Shown: piece by piece, positions 31,773 to 35,139 of the stretch
Numbering within the stretch: the stretch's first letter is position 1
How the letters are laid out: every line of letters starts with the position of its first letter
The notes under the pieces: generated by a model
What the model was told of the DNA's origin: nothing
Databases searched by the model: none
The model's input: the letters and a program-made list of their open reading frames with translations, nothing else
NCBI GenBank assembly: GCA_900546515.1
Contig: URDG01000028.1
Span: 1 to 35,139 of the forward strand
Length of the DNA stretch: 35,139 bases
Direction of reading: 5' to 3'
From: an uncultured Eubacteriales bacterium
Lineage (GTDB): Bacteria; Bacillota; Clostridia; Oscillospirales; Oscillospiraceae
Position numbers and translations under genes: made by a program

Positions 31773-32849
31773 TCAGAGAACATGCACCATTTCCGGTTCA
31801 AATACCAGATGGCATCTCTCGCCCACCTTATAAATACGCTTGTTCTGCGGATTCTGCTCTTCAAGCTTGACGAGCGTATTGCCGACAGTGACATGGTAGT
31901 TCTGATACGAGCCCATAAAGCAGCTCAGCACGACCTCGCAGGGCAGGCCGCCCTCGTCCGCCAGTTTCGCCGCCTCTGGGCGCAGCACGACCGTGTACTC
32001 ATTGCCTGCCTGCATATCGCTCCGCCCGGCAACACGCATCTTCTCTCCGTCGAGGTCAAGAAGCACATGATCTCCGTCGCGGGCGATCATCTTACCGCGC
32101 AGGAAGTTTGCCTCGCCGATGAAGTCGGCGACAAACTCGCTGACCGGGTGATAATATATCTCCTGCGGAGTGCCCATCTGTGCCACGACGCCCTTATCCA
32201 TGACTATGATATTATCCGAGAGCGCCATGGCCTCGCTCTGGTCATGCGTGACATATATTGCAGTGATGCCGACCTCCTGCTGGATGCGGCGTATCTCCGT
32301 GCGCATTGACACTCGCAGCTTTGCGTCGAGATTGGAAAGCGGCTCGTCAAACAAGAGCACGCTCGGCTCTATAACGAGCGCCCGCGCCAGCGCGACACGC
32401 TGCTGCTGGCCGCCGGAGAGCTGGTTTGTCATGCGCGACTCCATCCCGCTCAGCTCAACGAGGTCGAGTATATTCATTACGCGCTTTTTGATCTCTTCCT
32501 TCGGCACCTTTCTGAGCTTGAGGCCGTAGGCAACATTATCAAAAACATTGTAGTGCGGCAAAAGCGCATAGCTCTGGAACACCATCGCCGTGTCGCGCTT
32601 ATTCGGCGTGAGCTCGTTTATAGGTTCATCGCCAAGGTATATTTCACCCTCGTCCGGGCTCTCAAAGCCTGCGATCATGCGCAGCGTTGTGGTCTTGCCG
32701 CAGCCGGAGGGGCCGAGCAGCGTGACGAATGAGCCGGGTTCTATCGTAAGGGAGGTATCCTTGACTGCATAGAAGTCCTTGCCGGTCTTCGGGTCCTGAT
32801 ATATCTTTGATATATGCTCCAAACGGACGCCCTTTTTGTTTTTTTCCAT
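31773..32849 (-). CDS. ABC transporter ATPase (PotA/FbpC/AfuC type)
   Basis: A 358-residue import ATPase. Walker A is GPSGCGKT (46-53), the signature LSGGQQQ (144-150), Walker B VLLFDEP (164-170), the switch VTHDQSEA follows, and a TOBE-type regulatory domain fills the last 110 residues. The family drives uptake of ferric iron, hexose phosphates, polyamines, or 2-aminoethylphosphonate. The gene starts 3 bases after the permease stop, with its AAGGAGG inside the permease gene, so they are one operon. The substrate cannot be fixed from this protein. Confidence 0.92.
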   Translation of the reverse strand: MEKNKKGVRLEHISKIYQDPKTGKDFYAVKDTSLTIEPGSFVTLLGPSGCGKTTTLRMIAGFESPDEGEIYLGDEPINELTPNKRDTAMVFQSYALLPHYNVFDNVAYGLKLRKVPKEEIKKRVMNILDLVELSGMESRMTNQLSGGQQQRVALARALVIEPSVLLFDEPLSNLDAKLRVSMRTEIRRIQQEVGITAIYVTHDQSEAMALSDNIIVMDKGVVAQMGTPQEIYYHPVSEFVADFIGEANFLRGKMIARDGDHVLLDLDGEKMRVAGRSDMQAGNEYTVVLRPEAAKLADEGGLPCEVVLSCFMGSYQNYHVTVGNTLVKLEEQNPQNKRIYKVGERCHLVFEPEMVHVL

Positions 32850-32852
32850 GGC

Positions 32853-34565
32853 TTACTGATCCTCCTTTATTTTCCTGCTGGTGCCGAAATGTCTTATAAA
32901 CAGGTTCATCAGCAGTACCGCGCCGTAGGTGATTATGATAAGAATTGTCGCAAACGCGCAGGCGAGACTATACGAGCCTTTCTCCGCAAACTCATTGATC
33001 TGCACCGTGATAAGCAGAAACTGCGGAGTCACCAGAAGGATGATGGCGGAGATAGCCGTTATGCTGCGCACGAAAGCCGTAACGAGGCCGGACAGGAACG
33101 AATCCTTGATGAGCGGCAGCGTGACCGTCATAAAGACCTTAAAGCTGTCTGCGCCCATGTCATAGGCGGACTCCTCGATGGACTTATCTATCTGCCGCAG
33201 GGCGGAGATACCGCTCCGCGTTCCGGTAGGCAGAGAGCGGACGACAAACACGATAACAAGAATAAGTCCGGTGCCATATATGCCCTGCATGAAGCCGGTG
33301 TGGAAAATTCCACCGGAGAAGCCGCGGATATATCCCACGCCGAGAACCGTGCCGGGGACGGCCATTGCAAGCATGGAAACCGCCTCAATGAAGCCCTTTG
33401 ATTTGAACTTGCGCTTGACGACGAGATAGGAAATTATCATGCTCAGCAGCGCGGTTACAGGCGCAGATATAAACGACAGCACAAACGAATCGCGGAAAGC
33501 CTGGAAACCGTGGTAGCGCGTGAACACGAGCTGGAACCATTTGCCGGTCAGCGGGAAGAACTTGTAGCCCCATGTGGGGAAGAACGCGCCGACAGGCACG
33601 CAGGCATACATGAGTATAACAAACATCGCAGCCAGCGAGCAGAGGATCGTAAGCGGAACCTTGACGCTCTTGTCCTCGATCAGCATTCTGCCGCGGGAGG
33701 CCTTGCCGGTCAGCGTTGCGGCTGTTTTGGCCTCGAGATAGTACTTCTGCACGCCGAACATTGCCAGCGTGATGCACAGCAGCACGACCGCCATTGCCGC
33801 CGCGCCGGCCTTGTCATACGCGCCGGTGATCTGGAGATATATGGTCGTCGCCAGCGTATCGTATGAGCCGCCGATTATCATGGGGTTTGCAAAGTCCGCG
33901 ATGGACTCGATGAATGTCACCAGAAACGCATTGCCGATGCCGGGCAGCATCAGCGGCAGCGTGACGCTCGAGAACACCTTGAAGCGGCTCGCGCCCATAT
34001 CGCGCGCAGCCTCCTCAAGCGACGGGTCAATATTCTTCAGCAGCCCCTTGAGCATCATATAACAGACCGGGAAGAAGGTCAGCGTCTGGACGATGACGAT
34101 GCCCCAGTAACCGTATACGCTGTTGTCGTATATGCCGAGCAGGAAGCGCGTTATGATGCCCGCCTTGCCGAACAGCATTATCATCGACAGCGACAGCACG
34201 AAAGGCGGCGAAACGACGGGCAGCATCGAGACCACCTTGAAAAGCCCGCCTACGAATCTGTTCATCTTCACATAGACCTCGACGTATGCGAAAAGCAGGC
34301 CGATAAGCGACGACAGTATGCCGACGACGAAGCCGACCTTCAGCGTATTCGTGATCGCCTTCGTAAACGTAGGCATGTTGAAGATGCGCTTGAAAATGTC
34401 AAATGTAAAGCCATTATCACTAACGAAACTATCGACCAGCAGTATTGCCAGAGGATAGAGAATAAACAAAGTCAGAAATGTTATCAGCACGACGATGGTC
34501 GTGACCATTATCGGGTCTGCCAGCAGCTTTTTTCTGTCCAGCGCCGCGCCCTGGCTCCTTGCCAT
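32853..34565 (-). CDS. ABC transporter permease, fused two-module (FbpB/AfuB type)
   Basis: A 570-residue membrane protein made of two six-helix permease modules joined in one chain, as in FbpB and AfuB. Each has an EAA loop that docks on the ATPase: EEAARDMGASRFKVF with TLPLMLPG in the first half and EESAYDMGADSFKVF with TLPLIKDS in the second. The start ATG 34565 is supported by AGGGGAC about eight bases upstream; the frame is open further up but lacks a ribosome site. It is preceded by a terminator after the binding-protein gene and overlaps nothing downstream. Confidence 0.92.
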   Translation of the reverse strand: MARSQGAALDRKKLLADPIMVTTIVVLITFLTLFILYPLAILLVDSFVSDNGFTFDIFKRIFNMPTFTKAITNTLKVGFVVGILSSLIGLLFAYVEVYVKMNRFVGGLFKVVSMLPVVSPPFVLSLSMIMLFGKAGIITRFLLGIYDNSVYGYWGIVIVQTLTFFPVCYMMLKGLLKNIDPSLEEAARDMGASRFKVFSSVTLPLMLPGIGNAFLVTFIESIADFANPMIIGGSYDTLATTIYLQITGAYDKAGAAAMAVVLLCITLAMFGVQKYYLEAKTAATLTGKASRGRMLIEDKSVKVPLTILCSLAAMFVILMYACVPVGAFFPTWGYKFFPLTGKWFQLVFTRYHGFQAFRDSFVLSFISAPVTALLSMIISYLVVKRKFKSKGFIEAVSMLAMAVPGTVLGVGYIRGFSGGIFHTGFMQGIYGTGLILVIVFVVRSLPTGTRSGISALRQIDKSIEESAYDMGADSFKVFMTVTLPLIKDSFLSGLVTAFVRSITAISAIILLVTPQFLLITVQINEFAEKGSYSLACAFATILIIITYGAVLLMNLFIRHFGTSRKIKEDQ

Positions 34566-34650
34566 AAATAAGTCCCCTCTCTTTTCCTTAAAAGGAAGGT
34601 TTGGATATGCGCCTGATGTCAAATTATTTTCGAAAATTTGCCGTAATATA

Positions 34651-34669
34651 CCGCAGCCGTATCCTGCGG
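34651..34669 (-). promoter_or_regulatory. small hairpin before the permease gene
   Basis: CCGCAG (34651-34656) pairs with CTGCGG (34664-34669) around a 7-nt loop in the leader between the binding-protein terminator and the permease. It may protect the 5' end of the downstream mRNA. Confidence 0.4.
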
Positions 34670-34678
34670 CGTCATTTT

Positions 34679-34707
34679 AAAAAAGGAAGGCGGCAGCGCC
34701 GCCTTCC
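34679..34707 (-). terminator. terminator between binding-protein and permease genes
   Basis: A perfect 10-bp stem, GGAAGGCGGC (34685-34694) with GCCGCCTTCC (34698-34707), a 3-nt loop and six T residues on the minus strand (34679-34684). Partial read-through would yield more binding protein than permease. Confidence 0.85.
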
Positions 34708-34723
34708 CTGCGGAATTATCTGA

Positions 34724-35139
34724 TCACTCAGTCTTGAAACGATCCGCGCCGGTGTCTGCGCCGGAATCCGCGATAGCGTTCATGACCTCTTCAATGTAGG
34801 TCTTGATGTTGTTCTTTGCATCCTCGAAGTCATAGTCCATGACGTTGTCCGGGTCAAGGCCGAACTCTGCGGCCTGAGAGGGCTGCTCGGCATTGTCAAT
34901 GACGAGGAACTGGTAGGAGCCGTTGTCCTTGGCGAGGTTGACGCAGTCGGGGCTCAGAGCATACTCGATCCAGAGCTTGGCAGCGTTGGGGTGAGCTGCA
35001 CCCTTGAAGATAGCGGTCGCACCGACCTCGAAGGAGGTGCCGGTGGACGGGATGATGAGCTGTACATTCTCATAGCCGTTGTCAACGATCTGGGTGATGC
35101 CGTCATGCAGGAAGCCGATGCCGATGACGCACTCACCGG
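34724..35139 (-). CDS. ABC transporter solute-binding protein, C-terminal part (cut by window edge)
   Basis: About 137 C-terminal residues of a secreted solute-binding protein of the Fe3+/AfuA class. Recognisable parts are GECVIGIGFLHDGI, IIPSTGTSFEVGATAIFKGA, HPNAAKLWIEYALSPDCVNLAK and a C-terminal helix NNIKTYIEEVMNAIA; it stops at TGA 34724-34726. The N-terminus, with its signal or lipobox, lies beyond the window. It is the first gene of the transporter operon. AfuA relatives bind hexose phosphates while FbpA relatives bind iron; the ligand residues are outside the visible part, so the substrate is open. Confidence 0.85.
   Translation of the reverse strand, partial: GECVIGIGFLHDGITQIVDNGYENVQLIIPSTGTSFEVGATAIFKGAAHPNAAKLWIEYALSPDCVNLAKDNGSYQFLVIDNAEQPSQAAEFGLDPDNVMDYDFEDAKNNIKTYIEEVMNAIADSGADTGADRFKTE

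Overview
The window suggests a gut-type Clostridia genome (Oscillospirales-like, moderately GC-rich). The basis is the Firmicutes gene orders (ftsE-ftsX-M23 peptidase-S41 peptidase-greA-lysS), strong AGGAGG ribosome sites, a DUF4830 protein and a conjugative element of a type common in Clostridia. The taxonomic call is inference from gene content; no rRNA is present. Almost every gene lies on the minus strand; the one clear exception is the DUF4830 gene at 29317-29778.

Region 1 (1 to about 18250) is one arm of an integrative conjugative or mobilizable element. Reading in the direction of transcription (high to low coordinates) it carries parA-parB, a lipoprotein, a very large sortase-anchored SpaA/Cna-B adhesin with an N-terminal thioester domain, and a 28-residue membrane peptide not reported by usual ORF cut-offs. 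Next come six small element-specific genes, several joined by near-identical stop/start junctions, and then a 2520-residue fusion of ArdC-like, N6-adenine methylase and SNF2-type helicase domains (a 'polyvalent' or DarB-like anti-restriction protein). A MazG-like pyrophosphohydrolase has its own promoter. A TnpV-family gene with a strong ribosome site of its own is overprinted in the +1 frame inside the disordered linker of the giant gene. No relaxase, coupling protein, type IV secretion gene or integrase is in the window, so the element continues to the left.

Region 2 (18248-18893) is a 645-base gap between parA and lysS. It holds hairpins, three tandem intrinsic terminators firing on the minus strand and three TTGGTGTA repeats next to the lysS stop. 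I read it as the element-chromosome junction, without proof of an attachment site.

Region 3 (18894-28483) is core chromosome: a PucR/CdaR-type regulator, ftsE-ftsX, two tandem coiled-coil M23 endopeptidases (EnvC/RipC-like partners of FtsEX), an S41 carboxyl-terminal protease whose catalytic lysine position is arginine, then greA and lysS. greA-lysS has a consensus TTGACA-17-TATAAT promoter whose -35 box overlaps the stop codon of the S41 gene. LysRS carries an extra C-terminal Trbp111/EMAPII-like tRNA-binding domain.

Region 4 (28484-35139) holds an RsuA-type pseudouridine synthase, the DUF4830 membrane protein, a ROK-like kinase with a 170-residue N-terminal extension, and an Fe3+/AfuABC-type ABC transporter (ATPase, two-module permease, and a solute-binding protein cut by the window edge). 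A terminator separates the binding-protein gene from the permease gene.
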